DNA from: Planosporangium mesophilum
Lineage (GTDB): Bacteria > Actinomycetota > Actinomycetes > Mycobacteriales > Micromonosporaceae
Assembly: GCF_016863255.1 (NCBI RefSeq)
Contig: NZ_BOON01000003.1
Location: forward strand, 1 to 64,000
Direction of reading: 5' to 3'
Length of the DNA: 64,000 nt
Positions 30,234 to 41,779 of the stretch are shown here, piece by piece. The notes beneath the pieces are model-generated. The model had not been told where the DNA came from, made no database searches, and worked only from the letters and a program-made list of their open reading frames with translations. The position numbers and the translations under genes were made by a program. Within the stretch, counting starts at the first letter, position 1; each line of letters starts with the position of its first letter.

Positions 30234-31712
30234 ATGCGCTGTCTGGTCACCGGAGCGACCGGCTACGTCGGCGGCCGGCTCGTACCCCGACTGCTCGCCG
30301 CCGGCCACGACGTACGGTGCCTCACCCGGGACGCCCGGCGGCTGCGCGACGTGCCGTGGGCCGGCCAGGTGGAGATCGTCACCGGCGACGTGAACGATCC
30401 GGCGACGCTGCTGCCCGCGTTCGCCGGGGTCGACGTCGTCTACTACCTGGTCCACTCGCTCGGTCGGAGGGATTTCGAGGAGATCGACCGGGCAGGCGCG
30501 ACCAACGTCGCCGCCGCTGCGGCCTCGGCCGGGGTACGCCGGATCGTCTACCTCGGCGGCCCCGCACCCACCGGCCACGGTGCCGGTTCGGCGCACCTGC
30601 GCTCCCGGGCCGAGGTCGCCGGCATCCTGCTCGCCGGCGACGTCCCCGCGGTCGTGCTGCGGGCACCGGTGATCATCGGCTCGGGGTCGGCGTCGTTCGA
30701 GATGCTGCGGTACCTGACCGAGCGGCTGCCGGTCATGGTCGCACCGCGGTGGGTGCGCAACCGGATCCAGCCGATCGCGATCCGGGACGTGCTGTACTAC
30801 CTCGTCGCGGCGGCCGGGTCGTTCCCGGCCGAGACGAACCGCGCCTTCGACATCGGCGGTCCGGACGTCCTCACGTACGCCGACCTCATGCAGCGGCACG
30901 CGGCCGTGGCCGGCCTGCGGCGACGGGTCCTCCTGCGGGTACGGCCGCTCACGCCGAACCTGTCCGCGCTGTGGGTCGGGCTGGTCACGCCGGTACCGAA
31001 CGCGATCGCCCGCCCCCTGGTGGCGAGCCTGATCCACGAGGCGGTCTGCGACGAACACGACATCGCCAAGTACATACCGGACCCGCCCGAAGGGCCGACC
31101 GGGTTCGACGAGGCTGTCCGGCTCGCGCTGCGCCGCATCCGCGACGCCGACGTCGAGACCCGCTGGTCGACGGCGACGTGGTGGGGCGCGCCGAGCGAGC
31201 CGTTGCCGACCGACCCGACCTGGTCGGGCGGGACCACCTACACCGACGACCGGGAGCGGACCGTGCACGCCCCGGCCGGGCGTCTGTGGCGGGTGATCGA
31301 GGCGATCGGCGGCGAGCACGGCTGGTACTCGTTCCCCCTCGCGTGGTCCGTACGCGGCTGGCTGGATCGGCTGGTCGGCGGGGTCGGGCTGCGCCGTGGC
31401 CGGCGCGACCCGCACCGGTTGCAGGTCGGCGAGGCGCTCGACTTCTGGCGGGTCGAGGAGATCGAGCCCGGCTCGCTGCTGCGGCTGCGCGCGGAGATGC
31501 GGCTGCCGGGACGGGCCTGGCTGGAGATGCGCGTGTGCGACGAGCACGATCGCGACGGACGCAGCCGGTACCGCCAGCGGGCCGTGTTCCTCCCCCGCGG
31601 CCTGGCCGGGCACGCGTACTGGGCCGCGGTCCGGCCGTTCCACGCGGTGATCTTCGGCGGGATGGCCCGCAACATCGCCCGTACCGCCGAGCGGGCGGAC
31701 CCCGCGGCTTAG
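30234..31712 (+). CDS. NAD(P)-binding SDR-like protein fused to DUF2867
   Basis: This 492-aa protein has residues 1-300 as an extended/atypical SDR: CLVTGATGYVGGRLV for NAD(P), GDVNDPATL, YYLVHSLG and VVLRAPVIIGSGS. Residues about 330-490 are a DUF2867 domain: WYSFPLAWSVRGWLDRLVGGVGLRRGRRDP and RAWLEMRV with PFHAVIFGGM. The combination is common in actinobacteria and often annotated as a nucleoside-diphosphate-sugar epimerase, but the classical YxxxK is not evident. Activity is unknown; it may bind a lipid or quinone in the DUF2867 part (inference). Confidence 0.82.
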   Translation: MRCLVTGATGYVGGRLVPRLLAAGHDVRCLTRDARRLRDVPWAGQVEIVTGDVNDPATLLPAFAGVDVVYYLVHSLGRRDFEEIDRAGATNVAAAAASAGVRRIVYLGGPAPTGHGAGSAHLRSRAEVAGILLAGDVPAVVLRAPVIIGSGSASFEMLRYLTERLPVMVAPRWVRNRIQPIAIRDVLYYLVAAAGSFPAETNRAFDIGGPDVLTYADLMQRHAAVAGLRRRVLLRVRPLTPNLSALWVGLVTPVPNAIARPLVASLIHEAVCDEHDIAKYIPDPPEGPTGFDEAVRLALRRIRDADVETRWSTATWWGAPSEPLPTDPTWSGGTTYTDDRERTVHAPAGRLWRVIEAIGGEHGWYSFPLAWSVRGWLDRLVGGVGLRRGRRDPHRLQVGEALDFWRVEEIEPGSLLRLRAEMRLPGRAWLEMRVCDEHDRDGRSRYRQRAVFLPRGLAGHAYWAAVRPFHAVIFGGMARNIARTAERADPAA

Positions 31713-32305
31713 GCGCCCAACAGCGCCGCCGCCAGGGGTCGTACCGTCTCCTCGATCTCGTCGGCGACCCGGCCGAAGTAGCGGTGGCCGCGGCCCCAGG
31801 GATCGTCCAGGTCGTCCCCGGGCCGCGGCGGCTGGTCGGCGCGCAGGTCCGCGACCGCGGACACCAGCGCCACCCCACGGGCGTACACCGCGTCGGGCGC
31901 CGGCTCGGCGGGCGGCAGCGCCGACAGGTCGACCTGCCGCAGCAGCCGGCCGAACTCCCCCAGCACGAAGGCGCGGTCGGCGGCGTCCGGGGCGAGAACC
32001 TGTACGAACTCGTGCTGCTCGGCGGTCGCGGTCAGGATCAGATCGGACGCCTCGATGTGCTCGGCGGCGAGCTGGCGGGCGCGGAACGTCTCGATCTCAC
32101 CACCGCGGGCGAGCACCTGACGGGCCGCGGCGGCGTCCATCCTGTCCCCCGCGTGCCAGCCGCCGGTACCCGTGCTGTGTACGAACAGCAGGTCGTCGGC
32201 CTTGTCCCCGGCCAGGTCCCGGGCGGCGACGACGAGCAGCCGCTCGGCCATCGGCGACCGGCAGATGTTGCCCATGCAGACGTGCAGGATCGAGAACGGC
32301 GGCAC
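31709..32305 (-). CDS. Low-molecular-weight protein-tyrosine phosphatase family
   Basis: This 198-aa protein has the P-loop CMGNICRSPMAERL (Cys-x5-Arg) near the N-terminus, HSTGTGGWHAGDRMD, and a late Asp-Pro (LDDPWGRGH) that supplies the general acid. These match active LMW-PTPs. It may dephosphorylate tyrosine, or arginine as YwlE does in Bacillus. It is longer than the 150-aa classical enzymes. I chose GTG 32305; no ATG precedes the P-loop and the longer open frame is antisense to the next gene. It is divergent from a YrdC paralogue, a typical association. Confidence 0.85.
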   Translation of the reverse strand: MPPFSILHVCMGNICRSPMAERLLVVAARDLAGDKADDLLFVHSTGTGGWHAGDRMDAAAARQVLARGGEIETFRARQLAAEHIEASDLILTATAEQHEFVQVLAPDAADRAFVLGEFGRLLRQVDLSALPPAEPAPDAVYARGVALVSAVADLRADQPPRPGDDLDDPWGRGHRYFGRVADEIEETVRPLAAALLGA

Positions 32306-32453
32306 TACGAGTCCGAGGCGATGGAAGATCCGGTCATCATGGCGTCGAAAGTCTACGCTCGGGACGCCACAGTACGATTGACGGATCACAGACTGTCGCG
32401 ATTTGTCGCACCAGCGGTACGAGCTGCCGCAGGCGATGTCGATTGGGAGAGCA

Positions 32454-33119
32454 GTGACCAAGTTTGAGTACGCCTCGGCCACACCTGGCAAGTTGCTCAC
32501 GTTCGGCGAAGCCGCTCGGATCGCGGACATCCTGCGACGGGGTGGGCTCGCCGTGCTGCCGACCGAGACCGGGTACATGATCGCGGCCGCCGCGACCGAT
32601 ACCGCCGCGGTCTCGAAGGTCTTCCACGCCAAGCAACGCAGCCTGTCCAACCCCATGCATGTGGCCGTCGCGTCGCTGGCGATGGCCCAGCAGTTCGCGG
32701 AGATCTCCCCGCTGGCGGCGCGCCTGATGGGCGAGTTCACGCCCGGGCCGCTGACGATCGTCGTCCCCCAGTCCGGCCGTCTCCCCACCTCACTTGTCAC
32801 CCTCAACGGCACCGTCGGTATCCGCGTGCCGGATCATCCGGCGACGCTCCAGGTCGTCGCGCTGCTCGGTGAGCCGGTGACCGCGACCAGCCTCAACCGC
32901 TCGGGCGAGGAGAGCCTGCCCCTCGATCGCACCCAACTCGAGTCGCTGGAATGGCCCGACGACGAGATCGTTCCCGTACTGGAGGACAAGACCTCCATCA
33001 CGCAGAGCTCGGCGTCGACCCTCGCTCGCATCACCGCCGGTGACGTCGAGATCCTGCGGGTCGGGCCGGTCAGCGAGGCCGCCGTCCGCCGCGCGGTGGA
33101 GAACGAACAGATCGCCTAG
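32454..33119 (+). CDS. Divergent YrdC/Sua5 domain protein
   Basis: This 221-aa protein has the YrdC fold: VLPTETGYMIAAAATDTAAV, FHAKQRSLSNPMHVAV, LMGEFTPGPLTIVV and VGIRVPDHPATLQV. The usual Ser-Ala-Asn near the nucleotide site reads TSLNRSGEE, so it is a diverged paralogue of the enzyme at 33146-33790. It may bind nucleotide or RNA, or act in modification, without being the main t6A enzyme (inference). I chose GTG 32454 behind GGGAGA; ATG 32436 is an alternative. Confidence 0.72.
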   Translation: MTKFEYASATPGKLLTFGEAARIADILRRGGLAVLPTETGYMIAAAATDTAAVSKVFHAKQRSLSNPMHVAVASLAMAQQFAEISPLAARLMGEFTPGPLTIVVPQSGRLPTSLVTLNGTVGIRVPDHPATLQVVALLGEPVTATSLNRSGEESLPLDRTQLESLEWPDDEIVPVLEDKTSITQSSASTLARITAGDVEILRVGPVSEAAVRRAVENEQIA

Positions 33120-33145
33120 CCCGGTCCGCCGACTCCGACGCGAGG

Positions 33146-33790
33146 TCAGGCTTCCTCCGGCGCCCGCATCTCGGGCACGACCGTCCGCAGGGTCTCCAGC
33201 GATATCGCCCCCGGCCTCAGCATGCGGGGCGTGTCACCGGTGAGGTCGACGATCGTGCTCGACGGAAGATCCAAGAACTGCGGCGATTCCAGGTAGACGC
33301 TGACCGCGTAGCCCAACTGTTCCCGCGCTTCCTCGACCGTCCGGGGCAGCGGCTGCCCCGCCTTGTTGGCGCTGGAGACGGCCATGGGGCCGGTCTCACG
33401 GAGCACCTCCAGGGCGACCGGGTGCAGCGGCATCCGCACCGCGACCGTACCGCTGCCGCCGTCGCCCAGGTCCCACTGGAGACTCGGCGCGTGCTGGACC
33501 ACGATCGTCAGAGCGCCCGGCCAGAACGCCTCCACCAGGTCGCGCGCCGCGGGCGACAGCGAGTACACCAGGCCGTCGAGGGTGTGCCGGGAGCCGACGA
33601 GTACCGGCGTCGCGCTGTCGCGGCCCTTGGCGTTGAGCAGCGAGCGCACGGCCCACGTCTTGAAGGCGTCGGCACCGATGCCGTACACCGCGTCGGTCGG
33701 CATCACGACCAGGTCTCCGCGCTGGACGGCCTCCACGGCCGCCGCGATCCCGCGAGCCCGCTCGTCAGGCTTGGTGCAGTCGTAGAGCAT
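33146..33790 (-). CDS. L-threonylcarbamoyladenylate synthase (Sua5/TsaC)
   Basis: This 214-aa enzyme makes threonylcarbamoyl-AMP from threonine, bicarbonate and ATP for the t6A37 modification of tRNAs reading ANN codons. It has VVMPTDAVYGIGADA, the Lys-Gly-Arg motif in NAKGRDSATP, EAFWPGALTIVV, VAVRMPLHP and MAVSSANKAGQP, all intact. Its ATG 33790 overlaps the prmC stop (a GTG at 33793 is also possible), so it is the next gene in the prmC operon, as in many actinobacteria. Confidence 0.9.
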   Translation of the reverse strand: MLYDCTKPDERARGIAAAVEAVQRGDLVVMPTDAVYGIGADAFKTWAVRSLLNAKGRDSATPVLVGSRHTLDGLVYSLSPAARDLVEAFWPGALTIVVQHAPSLQWDLGDGGSGTVAVRMPLHPVALEVLRETGPMAVSSANKAGQPLPRTVEEAREQLGYAVSVYLESPQFLDLPSSTIVDLTGDTPRMLRPGAISLETLRTVVPEMRAPEEA

Positions 33791-34677
33791 CACGACGAAG
33801 AGTCTGTCACGTGAGTTCTCAGGCGTTGCGCCGTGGCGAACCGCGGCCGCCCCGCCAGGTCCCGGTGATCCGCGATCGCCTCGAAGCGACCCTCCGCGCG
33901 CAGCAGCGCCGGCACGGCCTCGCCGTGGGTGTCGTCGTGCTCGACGCCGAACCAGCCGCCCGGCCGCAACAGCCGGGCCACCCGGGGCGCCAGGTCGCGG
34001 ATCAGGTCCAGGCCGTCCTCCCCCGAGAAAACCGCGGGGTACGGGTCGAAGCCGGCGACCTCCGGCGGTACCGGGGTGCCGGCGGGCACGTACGGCGGGT
34101 TGCACAGCACCAGGTCAACCGTGCCGTCCAGGTCGGCCAGCACGCCGGGGTCGGTGACGTCGCCCGCCACGACCCGGACGTTGCTGCCGGACGCGTTGCG
34201 GCGCAGCCACTCCAGCGCCGCCGGGTCCCGCTCGACCGCGTACACGGTCGCGGCGGGGCGGGCGGCGGCGACGGCGAGGGCGATCGCGCCGGACCCGCTG
34301 CACAGGTCGACGACCACGGGGCTGAAGAGCACGGCCCCGGAGAGCGCGCCCAGGCCCCACTCGACGAGCAGTTCCGTCTCGGGGCGCGGTACGAACACCC
34401 CCGGCCCGACCGCGACCTCGACGTGGTGGAACGGCGCGACTCCGGTGAGGTGCTGGAGCGGTACCCGCCGGGCCCGTGCCGCGACGAGATCGCGCAGCCG
34501 TCCGGCGCGGGCCGGGTCGAGATCCGGCGCGAGGGCCAGCTTCGAACGGGGCAGTCCCAATACGTGGGCGGTGAGAATTTCGGCATCCACGCGCGGCGAG
34601 GCCACTCCGGCCGCCGACAAAACGGCCACCGCTTCCCGGATCGCCCTTGAGGTATTGATCAACTGCTCCGTGTGCAT
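33790..34677 (-). CDS. prmC: Release factor glutamine methyltransferase PrmC
   Basis: This 295-aa SAM-dependent enzyme methylates the Gln of the GGQ motif in release factors RF1 and RF2. It has an N-terminal helical domain, the SAM-binding DLCSGSGAIALAVAAA and the catalytic LCNPPYVPAG with GEDGLDLIRDLAPR. ATG 34677 gives the usual N-terminus (MHTEQLINTSRAIREAV). The target gene prfA lies about 2 kb upstream on the same strand. The two are normally neighbours but are here separated by a GGDEF gene and a small gene. Confidence 0.94.
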   Translation of the reverse strand: MHTEQLINTSRAIREAVAVLSAAGVASPRVDAEILTAHVLGLPRSKLALAPDLDPARAGRLRDLVAARARRVPLQHLTGVAPFHHVEVAVGPGVFVPRPETELLVEWGLGALSGAVLFSPVVVDLCSGSGAIALAVAAARPAATVYAVERDPAALEWLRRNASGSNVRVVAGDVTDPGVLADLDGTVDLVLCNPPYVPAGTPVPPEVAGFDPYPAVFSGEDGLDLIRDLAPRVARLLRPGGWFGVEHDDTHGEAVPALLRAEGRFEAIADHRDLAGRPRFATAQRLRTHVTDSSS

Positions 34678-34746
34678 GTCGTCAGGGGCTGGGGACACCC
34701 CATAATCATGGGGCACCGTTGCGTACGCGCGAGGGGGGGCCTGCGG

Positions 34747-36276
34747 GTGGGTCATGGCGTTGACAGCGCCGTCGAACTGGAGCAGGTCCGCATGCTTCTT
34801 CTCGCGGGACACTGCACCGAGGCGGGCGCGCTCATCGGACGCATCCTCACGAACACCGACGGAGCCGAGCGGGCCGACGCGCTGACGCAGTACCTCGCCG
34901 TGCTGATCAACCTGCGGTACAGCGACGAGTACGGCCCGGCCATGGACGCGGCGTTCGAAGCCGCCCGCGGCCACCCCGACCCCGCCCGCGCCGGCGTGCT
35001 GCACGCGTACGCCGCGGTGATCGCGCTGCACGACCGCTCGCTGGAGACGTGCGTGTGGCACCTCGTCCTGGCGGCGCGCACGCTCAACGCCGTCGAGCTG
35101 ACCGATTCCGAGATCGTGCGGGCCTGGCACAACCTCGCCATGGCGTACTCGTACGCCGGCTTTCACGGTCACGCGCTCGCCGCCATCGAACGGACCCGTA
35201 CGATCGCCGGCTCGCTCGGGATGGAGACCGGCTTCTTCGCCGCGCCCGGCATCCGGGTGCGGCACGCGGTCTCCCTCGACCAGCACGGCGACACCGAGGG
35301 CTGCACCCGGATCCTGCGCGACGTGGTGCACGACCTCGGCCTGCGCCAGATGGGCGGCGAGCTGAAGCTGCTCCGCCCGATCAGCCTCCGGGCGTACGGG
35401 TACGCGATCGCCCGGCTCGCCGCGCTCGGCCACCACGGGCCTATGGTCGACACCGACCCGCGGGTACTGCTGCTGGCCGAGGACGACTCCGTGACGGCCC
35501 GGGACTTCGCGGTGCTCGGCGCCGTGTGCCTCGCCATCGCCGAGCACCGGCCGATCGAGGCTCTCGCCCGGTTGGAGACGGCGCAGGTGTCCCACGAGAC
35601 GCTGGGCGCCGCCGAGGGGCACCGGCTGCGCGCCCTCGCCTACCTCGCCGCCGGCGACATGGGCTCCGCGTACTCCGCCGACCGGCAGGCGTTCCGCATC
35701 GCCGGCGGCTCCAACGAGAAGCTGCGCGACCTGTTCGTCGAGGGCATGGCCGCCCGCGTCGACCGGGAGGACCTGCGCCGCCGCGCCGACTGGTACGCCG
35801 GGGCGGCCAACACCGACCCGCTGACGGGGCTACCCAACCGGCGGTCGCTGGAGCAGTACGTGCACGCCATGGTCGCCAGGGGCGAGTCTCTCGTGCTCGG
35901 CGTCTGTGACCTCGACGGCTTCAAATCGGTCAATACCGTTCACGGGCACCTCTCCGGCGACCTCGTTCTGCAACGCGTCGCCGGGGTGCTCAACCGGGTG
36001 ATGCGCCGGGGCGACTTCGTGGCCCGGTACGGCGGCGACGAGTTCGTGGTGGTGCTCGCGACGACGTCGCAGGAGGAGGCGAGCGAGATCGCCCGCCGGG
36101 TCGTCACCGCGGTGTCCAGTGAGGACTGGGAGTCGCTGGTACCCGGTACGCCGGTCAGCGTGACGATCGGCTGGGCCGGGATCTCCGAGGACGGCCCGTT
36201 CACCACGGTGGCCGACGCGTTCGTGGCCGCCGACCACGAGATGCTGAAGGCCAAGGAGATGCCCCGGGCCTGCTGA
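34747..36276 (+). CDS. GGDEF-domain diguanylate cyclase with N-terminal TPR-like region
   Basis: This is a 509-aa protein. Residues 10-350 look like helical repeats of TPR type (EAGALIGRILTNTDGAERAD, AWHNLAMAYSYAGFHGHALAAIERT). The C-terminal GGDEF domain begins with NTDPLTGLPNRRSLEQY and has the intact active site GGDEF at residues 429-433 (RYGGDEFVVV). That predicts synthesis of cyclic di-GMP. No clear RxxD inhibitory site is seen before it. I chose GTG 34747 after a GAGGGGGGG tract; ATG 34708 is an alternative. It is inserted, opposite strand, between prmC and prfA. Confidence 0.85.
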   Translation: MGHGVDSAVELEQVRMLLLAGHCTEAGALIGRILTNTDGAERADALTQYLAVLINLRYSDEYGPAMDAAFEAARGHPDPARAGVLHAYAAVIALHDRSLETCVWHLVLAARTLNAVELTDSEIVRAWHNLAMAYSYAGFHGHALAAIERTRTIAGSLGMETGFFAAPGIRVRHAVSLDQHGDTEGCTRILRDVVHDLGLRQMGGELKLLRPISLRAYGYAIARLAALGHHGPMVDTDPRVLLLAEDDSVTARDFAVLGAVCLAIAEHRPIEALARLETAQVSHETLGAAEGHRLRALAYLAAGDMGSAYSADRQAFRIAGGSNEKLRDLFVEGMAARVDREDLRRRADWYAGAANTDPLTGLPNRRSLEQYVHAMVARGESLVLGVCDLDGFKSVNTVHGHLSGDLVLQRVAGVLNRVMRRGDFVARYGGDEFVVVLATTSQEEASEIARRVVTAVSSEDWESLVPGTPVSVTIGWAGISEDGPFTTVADAFVAADHEMLKAKEMPRAC

Positions 36277-36293
36277 GGGTGCGGGCGGAACCG

Positions 36294-36527
36294 CTACCGG
36301 TCGCGCCGCTGGCGGCCGGTGGCGAGCCAGCGCTCGAGTTCGGCGCGCTCCTGGGCCCGCTGCCGGTCGGCGCACACCGCGGCCCAGGCGTTCGCCTGCG
36401 CGGTGGGGATCCGGCTCTGCCCCAGGACGGAGCAACCAACACGGTAGATCAGGCCGGCCGTAGCGCCGATCACGGCGCGAGGGGCGGCAGTGATATCGAC
36501 TGGTGCGTTCCGCATCGGCGAAGACAT
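36294..36527 (-). CDS. Small hypothetical protein
   Basis: This 77-aa protein starts at ATG 36527 after AGGGGGAA. A mildly hydrophobic N-terminal half (PRAVIGATAGLIYRVGCSVLG) is followed by QSRIPTAQANAWAAVCADRQ and an Arg/Glu-rich helix. Composition and third-base use look coding, and I believe related small proteins exist in Micromonosporaceae, but I cannot name a family. It lies between the GGDEF gene and prfA. Confidence 0.5.
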   Translation of the reverse strand: MSSPMRNAPVDITAAPRAVIGATAGLIYRVGCSVLGQSRIPTAQANAWAAVCADRQRAQERAELERWLATGRQRRDR

Positions 36528-36688
36528 GACCGCGGTTTCCCCCTGGGAAGACTGATGCCCAACAAACCGTACCGGACACAATGCTGCCCAGCCCCGGTTT
36601 CGCGAGTGTGACGGTGACGTCAATCAAGCATTGCGGCCCAGATCACGATCATCGCTGTCTGGCAGCGAAGCGTGCTGATCGGCGGAGA

Positions 36689-37780
36689 TTACTTGCGCAC
36701 CAACTGCGTCTCTCCGGCGAGACGGGCCTGCCGGTCCGCCTCGGTCAGAGCCTCGAGCACCCCGTCCATGTCACCGGCGAGCGCCAGGTCGAGGTTGTAC
36801 GCGGTGTACCCGATCCGGTGGTCGGTAACCCGGTTCTGCGGGAAGTTGTACGTGCGGATCCGCTCGGACCTGTCGACGGTACGGACCTGCGCCTTGCGCG
36901 CGTCGGAGGCGGCCGCGGCGGCCTGCTCCTCGGCCAGCTGCGCGAGCTTCGCCCGCAGCATGCGCATGGCCCGGTCCTTGTTCTGCAGCTGGGAACGCTC
37001 GTTCTGACAGGAGACAACGATCCCGGTCGGAATGTGGGTGATCCGCACGGCCGAGTCGGTGGTGTTGACGCTCTGCCCACCGGGACCCGACGAGCGGAAC
37101 ACGTCGATCCGCAGGTCACCCGCGTCGATCTCGACCTCGGCCTCCTCGGCCTCGGGCGTGACCAGTACGCCGGCGGCGCTGGTGTGGATGCGCCCCTGCG
37201 ACTCGGTGACGGGTACCCGCTGAACGCGGTGGACGCCGCCCTCCCACTTCAGCCGCGACCACACGCCGTGGCCGCCCTCGGGCATGCCGCGCGTCTTGAT
37301 CGCGACCGCGACGTCCTTGTACCCGCCGAGGTCGGAGTCCTGGGAGTCGAGCACCTCGGTGACCCAGCCGTGCCGCTCCGCGTACCGGAGGTACATCCGC
37401 AGCAGGTCACCGGCGAACAGGGCCGACTCCTCGCCGCCCTCTCCCGCCTTGATCTCCAGGATCACGTCCTTGGCGTCGTTGGGGTCGCGCGGCATGAGCA
37501 GCTCCGCCAGCCGCTCCTCCAGCTCGGGCAAGCGCGCCTCGATCTCGGCGGCCTCGGCGGCGAAGTCGGGGTCTTCCGCGGCGAGTTCGCGCGCGGCGGT
37601 CAGGTCGGCACGGGCCTCCCCCAGTTCGGTCGCGGTCTTCGCGATCGGGGTGAGCTCGGCGAACCTGCGACCGACCTTGCGGGCTGCGTTCTGGTCGGCG
37701 TGGATGGCCGGGTCGGCAAGGCGCTGCTCCAACTCGGCATACTCGGCGAGGAGGGACTCCAGGCGCTCGCTGTTCATCAT
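36689..37780 (-). CDS. prfA: Peptide chain release factor 1
   Basis: This 363-aa factor recognises UAA and UAG and triggers peptide release. The GGQ motif is in [17 protein letters not shown]. The codon-recognition tripeptide is PVT ([17 protein letters not shown]), a normal variant of PxT in actinobacteria. The C-terminal [13 protein letters not shown] and [11 protein letters not shown] are RF1-type. It starts at ATG 37780 or 37777 behind AGGAAG. It is the target of PrmC, encoded two genes downstream. Confidence 0.96.
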   Translation of the reverse strand: MMNSERLESLLAEYAELEQRLADPAIHADQNAARKVGRRFAELTPIAKTATELGEARADLTAARELAAEDPDFAAEAAEIEARLPELEERLAELLMPRDPNDAKDVILEIKAGEGGEESALFAGDLLRMYLRYAERHGWVTEVLDSQDSDLGGYKDVAVAIKTRGMPEGGHGVWSRLKWEGGVHRVQRVPVTESQGRIHTSAAGVLVTPEAEEAEVEIDAGDLRIDVFRSSGPGGQSVNTTDSAVRITHIPTGIVVSCQNERSQLQNKDRAMRMLRAKLAQLAEEQAAAAASDARKAQVRTVDRSERIRTYNFPQNRVTDHRIGYTAYNLDLALAGDMDGVLEALTEADRQARLAGETQLVRK

Positions 37781-37830
37781 CTTCCTATCTGGGCCGGCCC
37801 GGTCACGTCTACGGAGGTGCTGAATACGAA

Positions 37831-37879
37831 GACGGCGCCCGCCCGCGGCCCCGGAGGGCAGCGCGGTGCGGGCGCCGTC
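37831..37879 (-). terminator. rpmE terminator hairpin
   Basis: Perfect 12-bp arms at 37831-37842 and 37868-37879 have a 25-base loop. The hairpin lies directly after the rpmE stop and is followed on the minus strand by TTCGTATTC. It would separate rpmE from prfA. Confidence 0.65.
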
Positions 37880-37886
37880 GGCGCAG

Positions 37887-38114
37887 CTACTTGTCGGCCT
37901 TCTTGGCCTGAGCCTTGGCGTACTTCTGCTGGAACTTGGCGACCCGGCCGGCGGTGTCGAGGACACGCTGCTTACCGGTGTAGAACGGGTGGCACACGTT
38001 GCAGGTCTCAACGTGGATCTGGCCGTTGCTCGCCGTACTGCGAGTGGTGAAGGTGTTGCCGCAGGAGCAGGTGACCTGCGTCACGTCGTACTGCGGGTGA
38101 GCGTTGGGCTTCAA
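37887..38114 (-). CDS. rpmE: Ribosomal protein bL31
   Basis: This 75-aa 50S protein has a zinc-binding form: VTCSCGNTF and [14 protein letters not shown] provide four Cys. The tail is Lys-rich ([12 protein letters not shown]). It starts at TTG 38114 ([11 protein letters not shown]), eight bases after AGAGGA; no ATG fits the conserved N-terminus. The Cys-containing form can release zinc under starvation. It lies between rho and prfA, as in other actinobacteria. Confidence 0.95.
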   Translation of the reverse strand: MKPNAHPQYDVTQVTCSCGNTFTTRSTASNGQIHVETCNVCHPFYTGKQRVLDTAGRVAKFQQKYAKAQAKKADK

Positions 38115-38349
38115 AGCTGGCGGTCCTCTCGTGTGTGGTCGCCGGGTCGCCGTCTGCACCACCGCCTGGGGCGGCTCGGGCGTGAACCGGTACCTGGCCG
38201 ACGTACCAGTGTGCCATGCCGGCTTGACCGATGTGTCGGTGCTACCCGCTCAGCACACCCGGAGTACACAACGCCGTCGGCGGCCGGGGCATTCCGCAGG
38301 TCCGCGACCTGTCCCGTCACCGGGAGGGGCCGGCAGGAGAACCGGGAAA

Positions 38350-38392
38350 GGAGAAGGGGCGGCCGCGCTCCTCGCGCGACCGCCCCTTCTCC
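38350..38392 (-). terminator. rho terminator hairpin
   Basis: Perfect 13-bp arms at 38350-38362 and 38380-38392 have a 17-base loop. The hairpin lies nine bases downstream of the rho stop, and its minus-strand continuation starts CTTTCCC. The remaining 38115-38349 upstream of rpmE shows no gene and should hold the rpmE promoter. Confidence 0.75.
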
Positions 38393-38401
38393 GACGTGCT
38401 G

Positions 38402-40477
<2,076 letters not shown>

Positions 40478-40752
40478 TGGATTCCTTCCCTCGATAGGCC
40501 GGGACTGCCCGGGTCGAGATTCGACGGCCGGGGCGGTCCGCGGATACACCCGCTTCGCGTGGGCGTTACGGGAGTCTGTGCAGCCGTGCGGAGGCCGGGC
40601 CACCCGTGCGGTCAAGCCCCGCCAATGCAGGCGATCCGTGGAGACTGCGGTTGGCGGCCGGGGCTTTAGCAATGAGGTGCCACGGGTAAATTGGGGTACG
40701 CCGCCCGCTCGAGATCGCCGCACTTGAAGCGGCTACTAGCTCTAGAGCGTAG

Positions 40753-41703
40753 TCAACCGGCCCAACCTGCGGCAACAGAGTCCCGCTCGGCGTGTCCAAG
40801 GGTACCCGATCTCGTGCTGCTCGTCACTGTCGCCCCCCTCGTGTCGATGTCGAGGGGCCACACCTTCCAGCCCGGTACCAGCGGCGACGTCCATCCGTCC
40901 GTCACCAGCGCCAGCACGGTCGGGCCGGCGCCGCTGATCACGGCGGGGATGCCCTCGGCGCGCAGTTGCGCGACCAGGGCCGCGCTGGCCGGCGCTCCGG
41001 ACGCCCGGTACGGCTGGTGCAGCCGGTCCTCCGTGGCGGGAAACAGCAGCTCAGGGGCTCTGGTAACGGCGTGTACCAGCAACGCCGAACGGCCGGCGTT
41101 GAAGGCGGCGTCGCCGTGCGGTACCGATTCCGGCAGGGCCGCACGGGCGACCTCGGTCAGTCCGCGCTCGGACGGCACGAACACCACCGGACGGATGGCG
41201 GGCGCCGGGTCCTCGCGGACCGCGCGCGCCCCGTCGTCCTGCGTCCAGGCGATCGTGAACCCGCCCAGCAAGCAGGGCGCGACGTTGTCGGGGTGCCCTT
41301 CCAGCCGAGCGGCGAGCCGTAGTACCGCCTCGTCGGACATCCGGGCTGCACCATCCACAACAAGCGCCCGGCCTGCGAGTATTCCGGCCACGATGGCCGC
41401 CGAGGACGATCCGAGCCCCCGCGCCTGCGGTATGCGGTTGTGGCACCGCAGCGCCAGCCCGCTCGGGTGTTCGCCCAGCTCGTCGAAGGTTGCCTTCATC
41501 GAGCGCACCACCAGGTGATCGGCGTCGGTCGGCAGGTCGCCCTCGCCCTCGCCGGTCACTTCGACGCTGACGCCGCCCGCCGTGACCCGCGCCGTCACCT
41601 CGTCGTGGCACGCGAGCGCGAGCCCGAGCGCGTCGAAGCCTGGCCCCAGGTTTGCGCTGGTGGCGGGTACCCGTACCGATACCGGGTCGGTCAGCAGTGC
41701 CAT
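40753..41703 (-). CDS. thrB: Homoserine kinase
   Basis: This 316-aa GHMP-family kinase phosphorylates homoserine for threonine synthesis. It has VRVPATSANLGPGFDALGLAL at the N-terminus, the ATP-binding PQARGLGSSSAAIVAG, and the C-terminal VISGAGPTVLAL. It starts at ATG 41703. It is the last gene of the thr cluster, separated from thrC by an MFS gene. Confidence 0.95.
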   Translation of the reverse strand: MALLTDPVSVRVPATSANLGPGFDALGLALACHDEVTARVTAGGVSVEVTGEGEGDLPTDADHLVVRSMKATFDELGEHPSGLALRCHNRIPQARGLGSSSAAIVAGILAGRALVVDGAARMSDEAVLRLAARLEGHPDNVAPCLLGGFTIAWTQDDGARAVREDPAPAIRPVVFVPSERGLTEVARAALPESVPHGDAAFNAGRSALLVHAVTRAPELLFPATEDRLHQPYRASGAPASAALVAQLRAEGIPAVISGAGPTVLALVTDGWTSPLVPGWKVWPLDIDTRGATVTSSTRSGTLGHAERDSVAAGWAG

Positions 41704-41779
41704 GCCGCCATGCTAGGCAACCGACGCGGCGGCACCGCTCACCGACCCGCGCACCGCCCGCATGGTGATCACCACCGGG

